Positions 48,400-61,673 of a stretch of DNA of 64,000 bases are shown one piece after another (the stretch's first letter is position 1; each line of letters opens with the position of its first letter). A model generated the notes under the pieces. That model did not search any database. It was not told where the DNA came from and was given only the letters and a program-made list of their open reading frames with translations. The position numbers were made by a program, and so were the translations under genes. This stretch comes from Epiperipatus broadwayi (Eukaryota; Onychophora; Udeonychophora; Euonychophora; Peripatidae), in NCBI GenBank assembly GCA_028023455.1, contig JAQFVV010006246.1, forward strand, positions 485,501 through 549,500. The letters are read 5' to 3'.

Positions 48400-50740
48400 A
48401 ATCTTTACAAATATCTAAAATGGTATTTTGAGCCTTATCTGTTTTAAAAAATTTTGCTAATTAAATATTTTACTAATTAAAATCAAGAGATTACAGGGAT
48501 AGCTGTGGGTAAGTGAAACAGAATTCATGGGGGGATTATAAATGTATGAAATGGCCTGCCGTCTCTGACTGCCTGCCATGCCATGCTTTCCTAAGGTAAC
48601 TTCATTTAATACAGAGGTGCTTCAAATTTGTATAATGTGTAATGAAATTATGACTTCATTAATGTATTAGTATATAATTTTATTTTTGAATTCTCTCTCT
48701 GTAATCCCTACTATTTTAGTGTAATTTTTAACTTACCTTTCACACTTGAACTCTTATATATAACTTTGTGCGGCTCCATTAGATATTTTTAACTTATTCA
48801 TTTTATATATGTAGACAATTTATTCTCATTAATTAAAATGCCAATATCATTCAACCTCATGAGTCTAATAAGAGGTCATTTTATTTGTTTAATGAGAAAA
48901 GAAGCAGGGGCTTCATTTAAAATTTATTAGTAAAGTTTTATTCATTTTAAAAGAAATTGCTGGCTAGGTTGATTTTTATATTTAAATCTTTTATTCTCAT
49001 TTTCTCATTTAAATTAGATTATTGTGGATGCATACTGTTACTTTATTATTTGAATTTATTCCTAAATTGTCATTTAAAAGATCATGAACCTTAATATTGC
49101 TATTATCCCATCTGGCTATTTGCCCAGAGGGTTAACTCTGTTACTAAAAACATTAATGGGAATCAAATTTAAAATTTTTTTTATTACTTTACCCTGAATA
49201 GTTAAGAGTTATTATCAGTTATAATTTGATTAATGATTCTTTGTTTAAACATATCATTGTGCAGAAGTCAAATCATTTTCAGGCTCTAGAATATAATGTA
49301 TTAATTTTATCTCTTAGATATAACACTGCTGACATACCTGTTCTTTCTCTTATATATATATTATTGCTTTGTCATTGGATACCTTCAAAAGTCCGTAGCT
49401 TCCCGTCCTACTTTCTCAAAATCATTCGTAATCAGGGATATACGCTATTTCCCGTGGAATGTGAGATTTATGGAGTTTTGATTGTGCTGTGGATGTCTAT
49501 ACAGCCAGCTCTGGGTATTCAAACCGGACCTCTTCATTCGGTATCATTCCACCAAAAAATGCGCGGATGTACCAACCCTGATTTATTCTCAAATGTGTTA
49601 AAATGATGAAGTATTCAAACTACTATAAGATCAGTATTTCTCTAATGACATGCTAGTAATATTATTGTTTTATTAAATTGATTTATGCCCGTTTGACCTT
49701 TCATTAGCCACAATGATGTGTTGGAAATAATGACTCATTCATGAAATATGCCAACATGCTAATTAGTCAGTACGCTGTTTTTAAACTGCCTTTACTAATC
49801 GATTCTCATAGATGTAAATCAATATATATTACCTGTAAAATCTTAATGATTATATACCTTACCTATCCCTGTCAATGTAACCACACTGTTTGTTTCTTGT
49901 ATAGTTATTCTAAAAACGCTATTTCCAAACAGTGCCTGTCAAACATATGTAATGATTTTATGATTGTAAATAAATGATTGAGACCATATATTTATGTTTA
50001 TTTGACAAAATGATTAATGCTCAATAAAATGATTAATGCTAAATCATCACGCATCTTTCTGTAATCCGAATCTGTTCTGATCTTGTAGATTGTTTTATGC
50101 ATCCACAACATTATGTTCGTAAATATTTGTAAATTGCATGTTCAACTCTGCACAAGTTATAACTCATGCAGTAAAAATTATGTCTATTGAATAATTAACA
50201 TAAAGGGGATTATATAAAACAATTCCCGAAATTTTGTAAATTGTTAACGTTATACTAAGCGTGAAATTTCTTTGTGTAATATATATATATATGAGTTCTA
50301 ATATTTTATTAAATTTATATAATACGTAAATCCTGGTTTTTGAATTATTATATTATTTTAATTAATAATTATAATTAAAATAACTATAATAAATGTAATT
50401 CCTGGGCTGCTCTTATCCCGATCATCATCAGCAGTCTGATCTTATGCTCTACCGCTGTTTTTCCAGGCCTGGAATTAAAATAATTGTGCTGTATCATAGG
50501 GGTTGTTGTTTATAGGGTCAGAGATTTGAAGAATAGGCAAATAGGTTAGAATTCAGGATTGCTCCAGACCTGTGTATATTGAGCATGATCAGATTTGAGA
50601 TACTTTTGCTTGGATTTTGAGTCTTGTTGAGTGAGCATACATTTTAGACTGGTACAGTATTAAGACAGTTATTATTGAAGTAGTTTTAAACTTGTACTAT
50701 CTTGATTTAGATTCAAAAACAGGACAGGCTCAATAAATAA
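48400..50740. other. No supported gene; possible worn repeats or UTR
   Basis: A 126-codon frame at 49226-49606 and a 78-codon frame at 49741-49977 have no motif I recognise. 49380-49600 is richer in GC than its surroundings and may be a repeat or exon relic. AATAAATGATT near 49970 could be a chance poly(A) signal. Confidence 0.3.
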
Positions 50741-50806
50741 TGTTCAGTCATAAATATTGTAATGGTATGGATGGTAACAGGGATGATAAAATTCATCATT
50801 ATCTAA

Positions 50807-50890
50807 GCACCAGTAGTTTTTTTTTTCATATGTCAAATGCATTGACTGGGAAGCTAACCCAGGCCAACTACTTAGAAGGCACCAGTAGTT
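50807..50890 (-). mobile_element. Tiny tRNA-3'-end retroposon with perfect 12-bp duplications
   Basis: GCACCAGTAGTT occurs at 50807-50818 and 50879-50890. The 60 bp between, read on the minus strand, start CTTCTAAGTAGTTGG. They contain CTGGGTTAGCTTCCCAG, a T-arm with 5 paired bases and a 7-nt loop, then TCAATGCATTTGACATATG, and end in eight A. This is a 5'-truncated SINE or tRNA retroposon with target duplications still exact. Confidence 0.7.
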
Positions 50891-51400
50891 ATCAACAAAA
50901 TTATAATTATTAAGCAATAAATAAAAAATCAGTATCAGAATCCAATATATAATTATAGCATCACCAACAATAAAGTTCAGGAGACAACAGTCAATCTTTG
51001 TGACTGAATTTAAAAGAGTAATAATCATTATCTAGCTAATGCCAATCTTAGAGCATAGCATAAAAGCAATTATCAAAATTTCATTGCATTTCCAAAAGCA
51101 ATCCTTTATAAAAAATGCAGAGAAAAATAAATTCTGATTATCATTCAATGTTCTGGGTCATCTGATATCTTGAGTGTAATGGCCATCAAAAAACTAGTAT
51201 TATAAATCTATAAAGTAATGTGAAGTATGTGGTCTTCAAAGGCAATTTTTATAATTTATAATTTCATCACAAATAATTCTACAGATAACTAATTGGGTCT
51301 TCACACAAGCACACAAGCATACTGCAAATACCATTGTTCTTTCACTAGCTTGGGATCACAAGAATTTTAGTAACTGTGACATTAATAAGAAAAAATACAT
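50890..51400 (+). repeat. Large dispersed repeat, copy 3 (partial, diverged)
   Basis: Shares AACAATAAA, then GTCAATCTTTGTGACTG, and a TTCAATGTTCTGGGTCA segment with the equivalents near 24700-24905 and 55490-55690. Confidence 0.45.
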
Positions 51401-51589
51401 TTATAAAACAATATATTCTATATTAAATAACATCATTGGAATAACATAAAAGTTTCTTAATGCACAACTCTGTGATAAAAAAATCAGCACTGAACTGAAA
51501 TAGCCCAGAGAATAGAAAACATGATTATACTAGACCAGATGTGTTAGATGCTACTACACAAAGTAGAAAAAAGCAATAAATAAAGAGAA

Positions 51590-52440
51590 GAAGTACTATT
51601 AAATAATAAAAGAAAACATTCAACAAAGATATGCTAAGAAAAATGGGAGAAAATGATCAGCAAAGAGATGAAATTCTGCTAAGGAAAATAAAAGAAGCCA
51701 ATTAAAAAGAGTACAATTAAAAGAGAGCAAAAGAAATCTTGGTAAGATAAATAGAATAAATCAATCAACAAAGAAAAAAAATATTGCTAATGAAAATGAA
51801 AAAAAGCTATCAACAAACATAATACAAACAGAGCAGAAGAAATGTTACTAAGATAAATAGAATAAAGCCATTAGCAAATAAAAGAAATGCTGTTAAAAAT
51901 GTAAGAAAGTAATCAACAAAGAGATGAAGACAACAAAATGGCAGAAAAAAGTTACATGTTGCTAAGAAGAATAGAAGAAAACAATCAACAAAGCAAAGAA
52001 TGAAAACATGTTAATGAAGTTGGAGTAAATTGATCAGAAGAAAGAGACTATCAAAAGATAAAACACAGGATTCAGGAAGCTATCCAGAATATAGCCTTAA
52101 CAATAGAGGATAATAAAAAAGAGCAAAACAATAAAATAGAATAGGTAGTTTATCAGGTGCAAGGTGTAATATGAGAAAAAACTGAAAATAATGGATAGCA
52201 TAAATATCTGGAATTAATATAAAAAAAAAGAAATAATAGGACAAGCATAGAGTCAAATGTCAGAGATTAAACAAAAAGCTGAGAAATGGAGAGATGAGAA
52301 ATATTGACTTGCAAAAAGCATGAAAGTAATTCAAAAAGAGCTAAGTTAAAGTTTTAGACATAAAAAAATGAGCAATAGACTTATAAAAAAGTCTGTATGG
52401 AGAAATATTACAAAAGAATAAATTTAAAGCAGAATCAATA
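51590..52440 (+). pseudogene. Decayed coiled-coil coding repeat (15-codon period), gag-like
   Basis: Purine-rich tandem units starting CTAAG or TTAAT, about 45 bp and about 63 bp in alternation (51634-52056). One frame reads LRKMGENDQQRDEILLRKIKE, and later units keep INQQRKKILLMKMKK-like text, so the ancestral unit encoded about 15 residues with heptad-like Leu, Ile and charged spacing. Downstream, another frame reads RIQEAIQNIALTIEDNKKEQN with further stops. Long N-terminal coiled coils occur in gypsy gag proteins, including the one at 4787-6103, so a retroelement gag is one explanation; a host coiled-coil gene is another. Too many stops to be functional. Confidence 0.45.
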
Positions 52441-53264
52441 GTGGGGTTTTTTTTAAAAGCAATTCTTTGAGAACATGAATCAATCAATTCCTTGATAAAG
52501 TCTTTTAATAGTGATGCAGAGTAACTTCATATAAACAACTTTGACAATCTAGAGAATCACTTTTCATCAAACATAATGAAGAAGCACTATAACATAGCAT
52601 ATTTATCACATCCAGGATCAGCAAATTACTTGGAAAATCAGTAACATAAACCAGAAATTTTTTTAAGAATATAAAGATGCCATATTGCATGAATACTGAA
52701 TTGAAGAGCATGAAGATGGTATACAATATCAAATATCACAAAAGAGTTACAGTTTAGCTATGGAGAGATTTACATTCAGTTTTTTGCTGCAAGGTATCTC
52801 TGTTAAAATCCTTGATGGTTTGCAATTTGTCTAAATGATCAAATAATAAAAATTATTTGATGGAGCCTACCACATAAAGTAGGCCAAAAGATTATGTGCA
52901 AACAGAAGTACTATTGAGCAGGTAGTTTGCTAAATTTCTTATATATGAGACAGCAAATGCAAAAAAGGAATAGAAAAAAAAAGTTTGACTTTTCTAATTT
53001 TCAAAAAACATTCACACAGAATAAGGGATAAGACCAATATAAGTAATATAGCTGTAATAGAAATAAAAGACATAGTCCAAGACTATAAACACAGAAAAAA
53101 AGAATGATTAGTAATAATTCAGAGATAACAGGAGTAATGCCAAGGATAAACGGTATGGAGAGCTTAAACAAGAGTTTCTCATCTCGTAGCAATTCTAATA
53201 TAAAAGATGATAAAACATATTGGAAAACAATAGCCAGTTAGTCATCCTTAATAAAATAAATATT
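52441..53264. other. Continuation of decayed region, unassigned
   Basis: Short plus-strand open stretches such as GVMPRINGMESLNK near 53131 are gag-like in flavour but not diagnostic. Confidence 0.25.
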
Positions 53265-53378
53265 AAATCACCCCGCATAGTTAAGAAATCCAGCACTGCC
53301 CTCTGTGAAATAAATAAATAAATATATATTTATTTTGCAGAGGGCAGTGCTGGATTTCTTAACCATGTGAAGTGATTT
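53265..53378. mobile_element. Hairpin MITE, about 114 bp
   Basis: Inverted arms centred near 53321. GTTAAGAAATCCAGCACTGC on the left (53280-53299) is matched exactly by its complement ending at 53363. Pairing extends outwards with a few mismatches to AAATCACCCC and GTGATTT, and inwards into an AAATAAATA stem. ATATT on both sides may be the target duplication. Confidence 0.7.
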
Positions 53379-53379
53379 C

Positions 53380-55440
53380 ATATTTGAATATATTTCAGTT
53401 TAATGCTAGTACTGGGATTATTTTAATAAAATAATTACAAGTGATTCTTAAACTTATATGAATATCCTTATCCTATTGCACAGTTTCATGCAAAAATGTC
53501 TTCGTATTAAAAGAAAAAAGGAATAAGAAAGACACTCATTAGAGCGTCTTTCAGCTCTTGAGATCTTAACTAGAAAAATAATGTTAGTAATAGGTTTAAA
53601 TTTTATCTTAAAATATAAAGGAAAAGAAAATGAAATATTTTTCTCATTTAAATTAATCACTAATGGAGTGTGTGGGGAGGAGTGGAAAAGAATTAATTTT
53701 TTTCTTGTTAGCTGCAGGATATCTCGGTTAATAAATACAAATTTAGTTAGGTTAAACTTAGTAAAAAGATTTATATATATATAAAATGAGTATGCAACAA
53801 TTTTTAACACATTTTTTATAATAATATAAAAGACTAATATTTATTAGGCATTGTCGTAAAAGAAAAAAAAAAACAATAATATTTCTTCTTGTATAGTTTC
53901 ATTTACTTAGAAAAATAAAATAAAAAGCATTCATCAATTAATTAAAAAAAAAGAGAGAGATTAATATCTTTATATCAGCAGAGATTAAGAAATTAAAAAC
54001 AGATTGGTCAGATTTTTTTTTTTAAAAAAGTTTTTCTTATAAGAAGTAAATCAATTGATCAAAGCTTAATGCAGTAAGTTCTGATGTAGTCATGTGATTG
54101 AATAGAAGATTGTTATCAAGGGTTATTACAAAGAAGTGTGAGGGAAGTATAATTCACTAAGGTGAGGTGACTATTCAGAAGCTCAGCTTGAAAGCCTGAT
54201 GCTATATTGATCTCACTCTTATTATGTAGTTTACAAGACAATGTACTAAATCTTAGACCTAACTCTGTAATCAACTTCACTAAGAGGAATGCAGAAGGAA
54301 AGAGAAATTTTAACTAGTCTTATGAATTGATCATCCAAAATCATGAGTGCATTAACCTGTGTTAACTTGTAATGAAATAATTGTTATATTAAAAAACATA
54401 TTACAAAAAGCGATATAAAAAATAAAAATCTTAAGCTGGAAGTCTGAAGCTATAAACAGAGAAAAAATAAATAGATGAAAATAATTATTGATAATGCTAT
54501 ATGAAGAAAACAAAAATCTGGAGCCAAAATAATGATCAAATTACTATTTGCAAGATTTCCCAGAAGAGACATTCAATTATGTTACTACAAAAGGACTAAA
54601 AAAAAAATTCATAGTAAAATGAAGTATTGTAAGCTGTATATCTAATACACTGTTAAATATTTCATAAAGAGTTAAAATTGAAAGTATTGAATAAGATGAT
54701 TTTTACTTTTTTAAAATTATGTTGGTCATTTTCATTTTCCAAAAAATGGTGTAGTAGGTTCAAGTTAATTGTGCTTTTTTTTTCTTTTATTTTTGTGAAA
54801 TATTTTTTTAGGGTTTGATTGTTGTAAGAAAATTACTTATCTAAATTAAATATTAATTAATTAAAAAAAATAAAATGGAAATAATAACTATCTATGTTAT
54901 AACTCAATAAAGAATATTTCTTTTCTTATATGTTATATACAATCATATGTATTATGTGAAATTATATCTAAAACTGAATTTGTCACATTATCATTTTCTA
55001 AACTTTGTAGTCTTTTATTTAGTAGCTAACTTTATTAAATAATTGTTTAAAAATAATCTCTGAAATAACTTTAGTCTTTATTTTTCCATCTATCGGTTTT
55101 GTGAATTACAAATGTTTATGAGTGATTTTATTATAGAATTATGCTTTAAGAGATTTGTAGATTCTCCCAGTAAAGTTATTTAATAATAGAGTGAATTAAG
55201 CATGTATATTTTCTCTTGTTTATAGATGCAGTCCCTAGGATATTTGCAATTATATGTTAGCTCAGAATATTATAGCATTAGCTATATATATTGTAATGCT
55301 ATAGAGAAACAATAGGGATCTAACCTGGGTTGATGGTATTCATGATTATCACCCTGAAATCAATATAAAATTTAAAACTCAATATAAATGGAATAAGGAT
55401 GAGAAATCAACACACTACTAACTAAGTAACTATAAGTTCA
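53380..55440. other. AT-rich, no supported gene
   Basis: Open frames at 53454-53810 and 53581-53784 overlap on opposite strands with no motif. No splice or repeat structure seen. Confidence 0.3.
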
Positions 55441-55449
55441 TAAGCATTA

Positions 55450-57639
55450 ATAATAATCATTCATCATCATGAATGATCAACAATAAAAATAAATCAATAG
55501 TCAATCTTGTAACTGTGTTTGAAATGGATCTACTATAAACCAGGCTAATTATTTAGTCCTTGCCAGTTTGGGGCAGATTATTTAAACCACAATTTGGATG
55601 CACAAACTTAAGTGCTAATCCATAAGAATACAACAAGTAAAAAATAATGCTGGGATACTAAAACATGCTGATCATCATCAGTGCTCTGGTCACTTAGTAG
55701 CTTTAATGCACTGGCCAACTATAAACTTAAATTTTAATAAATAGTAAACTAAATAAAATGTAGTGCATGAACTTTAAAGAATATCCCCTTTGCATAAATC
55801 CAGGCTCATTATTAACTGGATGTCCACAAACACTTAATATAAACTTCTTTTATATAACAAACTGTATGCATAAATCTAGCTCAGGAACATAAGCTCTATA
55901 ATTGTTACTAATCCTAACATATAATATTCTAAAACTACTTAGGATTGAGTAAATTTACTGGAATAAATTTAACAATGAAATATCAATTTATTAATAACAA
56001 AATTGATATTAAGGTCTGCAGAATATGGCTATACATATAAATTAAACATTCTGATTTTGATGAATACAAAAAGAAATCCCCTATTACATTGCAATTTACA
56101 AATATGTTTCAGTAGATTTACATAAAACAGACTTATAAATAAACAAACAGACATGCAGTATAATAATTTATGAACATATTTGAAGTGTCATATAATAATA
56201 AAAATGTGGTTAATTTTAATATATATATATGTCAATCTGACACACATAGGTATAAGCACACAGATGTGCCATAACATATGGGAATTGTCAAATAGCTGTC
56301 ACATTTTAATGATACATAATCACTGGTTTAACATATTTTGTGTTAAATACTGGTATTTATAAAAAAAATAAACCTAATAAATCATATTATATTTTCTCAA
56401 TACACAATTAATTCAATGTCAAAAAATAAATAAAATGCATATATATATATGTACTCAGATATGCTATATAATAATTTAAAAAGAAATATGAATCAGTTAT
56501 TATTACATTTATTATATGATGATAACAAAAAAAATTTTTTTTTTTAAAAGTCATATTAATTCTTTGACAGTCCATCATAAAAGTTTATTTTTTCTTTCTA
56601 GCAGGTTACTCTTGATTAATTATAAATGTCTCTTAAAAATATTCCAGCAAGTTTTTTTTTGTTCCCTAATCTAAAAAGAGTTTTGGAGTTTACTGTCTTT
56701 TTTCAAAATAAAATTGTCTATGAATCAATTAATCAATCATTTGATTTTTAGACTTAATTATAGTAAAAAAAAATATTTATTTGTTTTACTTCTAAATTAT
56801 AGATTTTAAATGTCAAATTCAAAGAATAATTTAAAACAATATATATATCACTCATTACTTTTCTCTGTGCCTTTCTGCATACAGATAAGACAGTATAAAT
56901 ATAAACTAATTATTTAGCAAGCTGATAATCTCTCCAGGTAATATGGTCCCTTCTAAACAGTAGACTGCCTTATTGTCATCTTCCAGAAATGTATAATGCA
57001 GTTAACTGTTGCCCTGCAGTGAACTCTTTTCAGTCTGTATGATGTCTAACACACTAATACAGACTATGAGCATGTAGAATCTGGGTATTGCTTCCATGTG
57101 AATCCAAACTATATCATTGTTGCACTAGTAGCAACAGTTTAATCCATTGTCTTGCCTTTAGTTATATTTTCATGGTGGTAGTAATCTTGCTATCATCTGT
57201 ACAACTCTTAAAAACTCCCCTTAATCTTTTTCCCAACCTTTTTATTGTCAGAGTGGAAACAAATACAGTAATTAAAAATGTTTTCTATATCACAATTAAA
57301 AAAAGTTATGACTCTTTTTCAATTCAACTTAATCTTATGAAAAACAACTTTTAGAATTTTATTAAAATATGTTATACAAGCATTAATTACAAAAAAAAAA
57401 TTGCTAATCAAAATAGGTAGTGGAATTTTATAAATTCCAGTATATCTATTGTAACATAAAAATATGCTTTGTTTAATTTCAAAATCAGAATTAAGAAAAT
57501 ATTAATTAGACTTTTTTAAATATTTAATTTATAAAAAAAATGTAAAATTATTTAATCTTTAATTGTTATTATAGTGTAATATAGAAACTATTTACAATTT
57601 TTTTTTCTCTGTGTTTATTTCTACTTTTCCTTTCAAGTT

Positions 57640-57673
<34 letters not shown>

Positions 57674-57730
57674 CATGCATGCATGGACACACATACTACT
57701 ATGTTGTTGTATGTCATAAGATACACAACT
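55450..57730 (+). repeat. Large dispersed repeat, copy 2 (uninterrupted)
   Basis: Same order of segments as copy 1 without the 4.1-kb and 1.85-kb insertions, so it shows both empty sites (near 55890 and 56830). Ends near a (TA)n(GT)n tract at 57643-57675. No coding signal. Confidence 0.65.
57643..57682 (+). repeat. (TA)n(GT)n microsatellite
   Basis: About 15 bp of TA, then about 16 bp of GT and GCAT units, at the end of large-repeat copy 2. Confidence 0.9.
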
Positions 57731-58287
57731 ATCTCAATATACATATATGCATACAGGTATATTTTTTGTGAAAATCCAGGTGATTCTGTAAATTGTTTGA
57801 ATGATACTGAGGTCATAAAAATCATCTTTAAAGTCCATATATTTCACATTTTAGGCTTTATTATGATAACTACTTTATTGATGGCCAGTAAATTCAAGGC
57901 ATCAGATTAGATTTGGTATAATGTTTCCAGAATTTTGATATTATTATTATAAATGTATTTTAGCTCTTATGTATATCCATGCAAGTGGAAATGTTGATTA
58001 TTTTAATTTGGCATTGGTTATATCACGACTAGCTTTTATTTTATACTGTTTCTTTGAAATACAATCACAAAGGATGGCTATTGACTCTTGATGAGGATGA
58101 TACTATACTATAACTTAGTTATTACTTATATTACATTTAAATACTAATTTTTTGATTGTGAACATTGATTTACTTTTAGAATGAGGCTGATTTTCATTAT
58201 TCCACTAAATATATTTTTGATAGGTAACATTATTAATTGACAGCCAATATGTGGTCAAATATCTCCTATAGGATGCAACATCTATGC

Positions 58288-58318
<31 letters not shown>

Positions 58319-58324
<6 letters not shown>

Positions 58325-58680
58325 GTGTACCTTTGATGGCTTTTGCGATGCTATATTGCAGAGGCTATTACTATATAGTAAGACTGAGCTGAATTCAGAC
58401 CCATATAACTATCTGGTTTGCTAAGCTGGATTTGAAGACATTTATTTGTCTGAAAAGTTTAGGCTTTCAAATTGAGAGATGTGTTTTGTAAGTGCTAACT
58501 TTAGAGTTAGTATTTTAGATCTAGTTTCTAGACCCACCCCTTCATTGAAGTGGGCCATAAGCTTGAAAACAATTGGTCTGGAGGTAGGGTTAATGATAGA
58601 GATTTTGAATTCTTTCTCTGTCAGCACTTATAAAAACAAAGCTTGTTTAGAGCTCTTGGTAAGCTCCATTTAGTGATCAT
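58319..58680 (+). repeat. 0.4-kb repeat, unit 1
   Basis: Starts TTATAAGTGTACCTTTGATG right after a 30-bp (TA)n tract and ends GTAAGCTCCATTTAGTGATC. About 90% similar by eye to 58738-59110. It contains GCTGAATTCAGACCCATA, which also occurs inverted near 25405-25430. Confidence 0.85.
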
Positions 58681-58737
58681 TTAAATGCAAGCTTAAAGAC
58701 AAATTACAAAATGTATAACTTGGTTTTTATTAATTAT

Positions 58738-59110
58738 TATAAGTGTACCTTTGATGGCTTTTGCAATGCTAGATTGCAGAGGCTATTACTATGGGGTGAA
58801 ACTGAGCTGAATTCAGACCCCTATAGCTATCTGGTTTGCAAAGCTGGATTTGAAGATATTTGAAGACATTTACTTGTCTGAAAAGTTCAGGTTTTCCAAT
58901 TGATAGAAATGTGTTTTATAAGTGCTAACTTTGGAATTAGTATTTTAGATCTAGTTTTTAGACCCAACCCTTCACTGAGGTGAGCCATAAGCTCAAAACC
59001 AATTGGTCTGGCAATAGGGTTAATGATAGAGATTTTGAATTCTTTCTCTGTTGGCACTTATAAAAACAAAGCTTGTTTAGAGCTATTGGTAAGCTCCATC
59101 TAGTGATCAT
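58738..59110 (+). repeat. 0.4-kb repeat, unit 2, with (AT)n tail
   Basis: Same start and end as unit 1, and the end runs straight into (AT)n at 59110-59130. A fragment of the same 3' end (GCTTGTTTGGAGGTCTTGG to GATCAT then ATATAT) lies at 38965-39014, also followed by (AT)n. Confidence 0.85.
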
Positions 59111-59130
59111 ATATATATATATATATATTA

Positions 59131-60760
59131 TAACAGGGCTGAGTTCAAACCCTGTTCTGAGTCAGAGGGTAATACTACCGAGCATACATATCTAATTAAA
59201 TCAAGTGTAATATTAAGTAAATTGTTATTTTTCTTTTTCGTTGTAGTCTTGTATGTGTGTGCATATATATATATTTAAGTAAGTAAATAAAAAACAGATT
59301 GAAATATAAGAGGAATGAGGGATTATATGGTTTGTGCTCTGATATTTATTTATATGCATGTTTATATTGCTGCATGAGTGAGTAAATGTAATAATTTCGT
59401 AAAAACGAATAAAGTTATTTTAATTTAAAAAGAAATATTCCAAGATGGTCAACTAAAGGAAGAATGTTACAAATTATAAAAAAATAAATTAATTTCGAAG
59501 AAAGGACCCGAAAAGTTGCAGATCACTATCTTGAGACAAAGACATTTTAATTAATAAAATAAAATGTTAAAATAAGAGACAATGAATGGTCGATTGTAGA
59601 TCGCAAGGTAAATTGGAAATTCCTAAGCATAGATAAAAGAAACAAAAAAAAGAAAAGTTATTGAAAAGATTTTCGTTTTGCAAACCACATGGTTTAATGA
59701 AAGAAGAAAGAACAATAGTATAATTAATTAGAGTTGAGAAAGCTGAACTTAGTGCACTTCTAGAGCTGTGACTGCCACAAGCAGAATCATAGGAAAAATG
59801 AGTAAAAAGAAAAACGTTTATAATAAAAAAAATCATGAACAGGCTGGGGTAGAAGAACAGAATGGGCCAGGCTATGCCATCTATCCTGCAGAGATACTAC
59901 CATCACTGTCAATGTAGGAGCGAAGCCCTTCCTAGAGCTATAAAAAGAACAGCATTCACCAGATGCCATTGGTTGCCTTATGGAATCTTACCAAAGAAAG
60001 AAATCCTTTAATCATACAGCACAACACAAAGCCAGTGGAAAATTGCTAATACTGTACACCCGGGTGAGATAAACAAGGTAAACCAAACATTTTCATAAAT
60101 GATAGTAACTATTTTGAATGAAAGCACATCCTATTAAATAATGCATAAAAGAGTTAAAAGTAAATGAAAAGAAAGTTGAAATAATAGCCTGTATAAAGAT
60201 ACGCCTTAATAGACAATGCCTGATTGAAAGTGTTTTCAAGCTATGATCTGTATTTTTGTGTATTGCATTTATGAACTTATGTGAGTGTATTTTACATGCG
60301 GGTTATTTAATTATTCAGGCACAAACCAATCTCCAATTATGGGCTTCTATGGGGTTTTTATTATTTGTTTTGTATTAATAAATATTAAGTAGTGTTATAA
60401 ATTTAATTGTGTGTGTCAGTGTTAATTTCTTAGAATAGTATTAGAAGCAAAAAGTAGGAAAGCAAATGAGTTCATGTGCTACATGCACATTTTTATATGT
60501 TCCCTCCACCTCTTTCCCACGGTCACTGACTACTACCCCTGAGTGAGCTAGCCAGATGTATGAGCTCTAATCACCAGAAATAGATACTCATCCTCTCCCA
60601 GCATAATTCTTATTTATTCATAGGTAATATTGGCACTTGAGGTCATCATTGATGCTCATAAATATGCTGGGCAAGTAATTAGAGTATATTGCAAAAACAA
60701 CTATATATATATATATGTGTTCACATTATAATTTTGGTTAAATAAAAGAGCAAAAACTTA
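59131..60760. other. No supported gene; may include 5' LTR of the right element
   Basis: TGTAAT at 59387 would match an LTR ending ATTACA at 60825, but nothing else fixes the left edge. No frame with recognisable motifs. Confidence 0.25.
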
Positions 60761-60819
60761 GGTTTGAAATATGTAATAAATGTATACCACATATATACCT
60801 GTTTATGCCAGAATAAACC

Positions 60820-60846
60820 ATTACAATGGCGCACCAACGAAGGAGC
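60820..60846 (+). other. LTR end and PBS of right Ty3/gypsy element
   Basis: AATAAACCATTACA ends at 60825 and is followed after one base by TGGCGCACCAACG (60827-60839). This resembles the tRNA-Lys PBS type with one inserted base (compared from memory). TTACA end plus TGG start is the standard junction. Confidence 0.5.
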
Positions 60847-61673
60847 TTTTGAAGAGCGGAAAGTAGGGGAGGGGGAGATATATAAGTTAGTTAAGACAGT
60901 CTACTATGGAGTTTTGCATTATATTTTATATATATATAAAGGGAAAAAAATACAGTATAAGAGATATAAAATATAGCTTGTGTAGATGAATTATTGCTGG
61001 TAATTTTACTTTGTCTGTATTGAAATTAATTAGGTTAAAGTCACATTCGAATTAATATTTTAGTGTATATATGTATGTATTGAACAGTCTGTGGAAATTT
61101 TGTTGTTTGATTCGAAGTAAAATAATATTATATATGCAAGTTTTATTTTCCATTTAAGAGTTTTCTTATTGTGTTAAATATTTAACTGCTTTGACATTTA
61201 CAAAAGTGAATAAATAAGGTTTTCGTAATTTTTTTTTTATCTGATATAATCGAGAGTGATTAATTTTAGAAAGCAGTATATTGACTACGTTCTATATGAA
61301 CTCGTATATATATATATATATATACATCTAAACAATACATACAAATTTTTTTTGGATCCGTTTTATATATGTGTATGCGATTAGATTGACATTTGTGGAA
61401 CAGTTTTACTTATAAAAGGGCATATTATAAAATACTGCTAGTGCTAGAAATCTATGGATTCATTTTGAACAAATTAATATTTTGGTTTGATAGGCAAAGT
61501 AACAAGAAAATACTAATCATCTCAGTGAAAAATAGAAAGAAAGAGATTAAGGAATAGGGTTGAAAAGATCTAGATAGAAAAATTAGACACATGACACAGT
61601 ACTTCAGGGATGGAGGGCAGGTCTGGTGCATCTGATATAGAAATAGTAATATAATATCTAAAAAGGGAGTCAG

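Noticed and set aside
49226-49606. 126-codon open frame
   Set aside because: No motif, biased composition or neighbouring exon; could not be assigned and may be a chance frame in a worn repeat.
58442-58627. Overlapping frames on both strands
   Set aside because: Fall inside the 0.4-kb tandem repeat, and the second unit carries stops.
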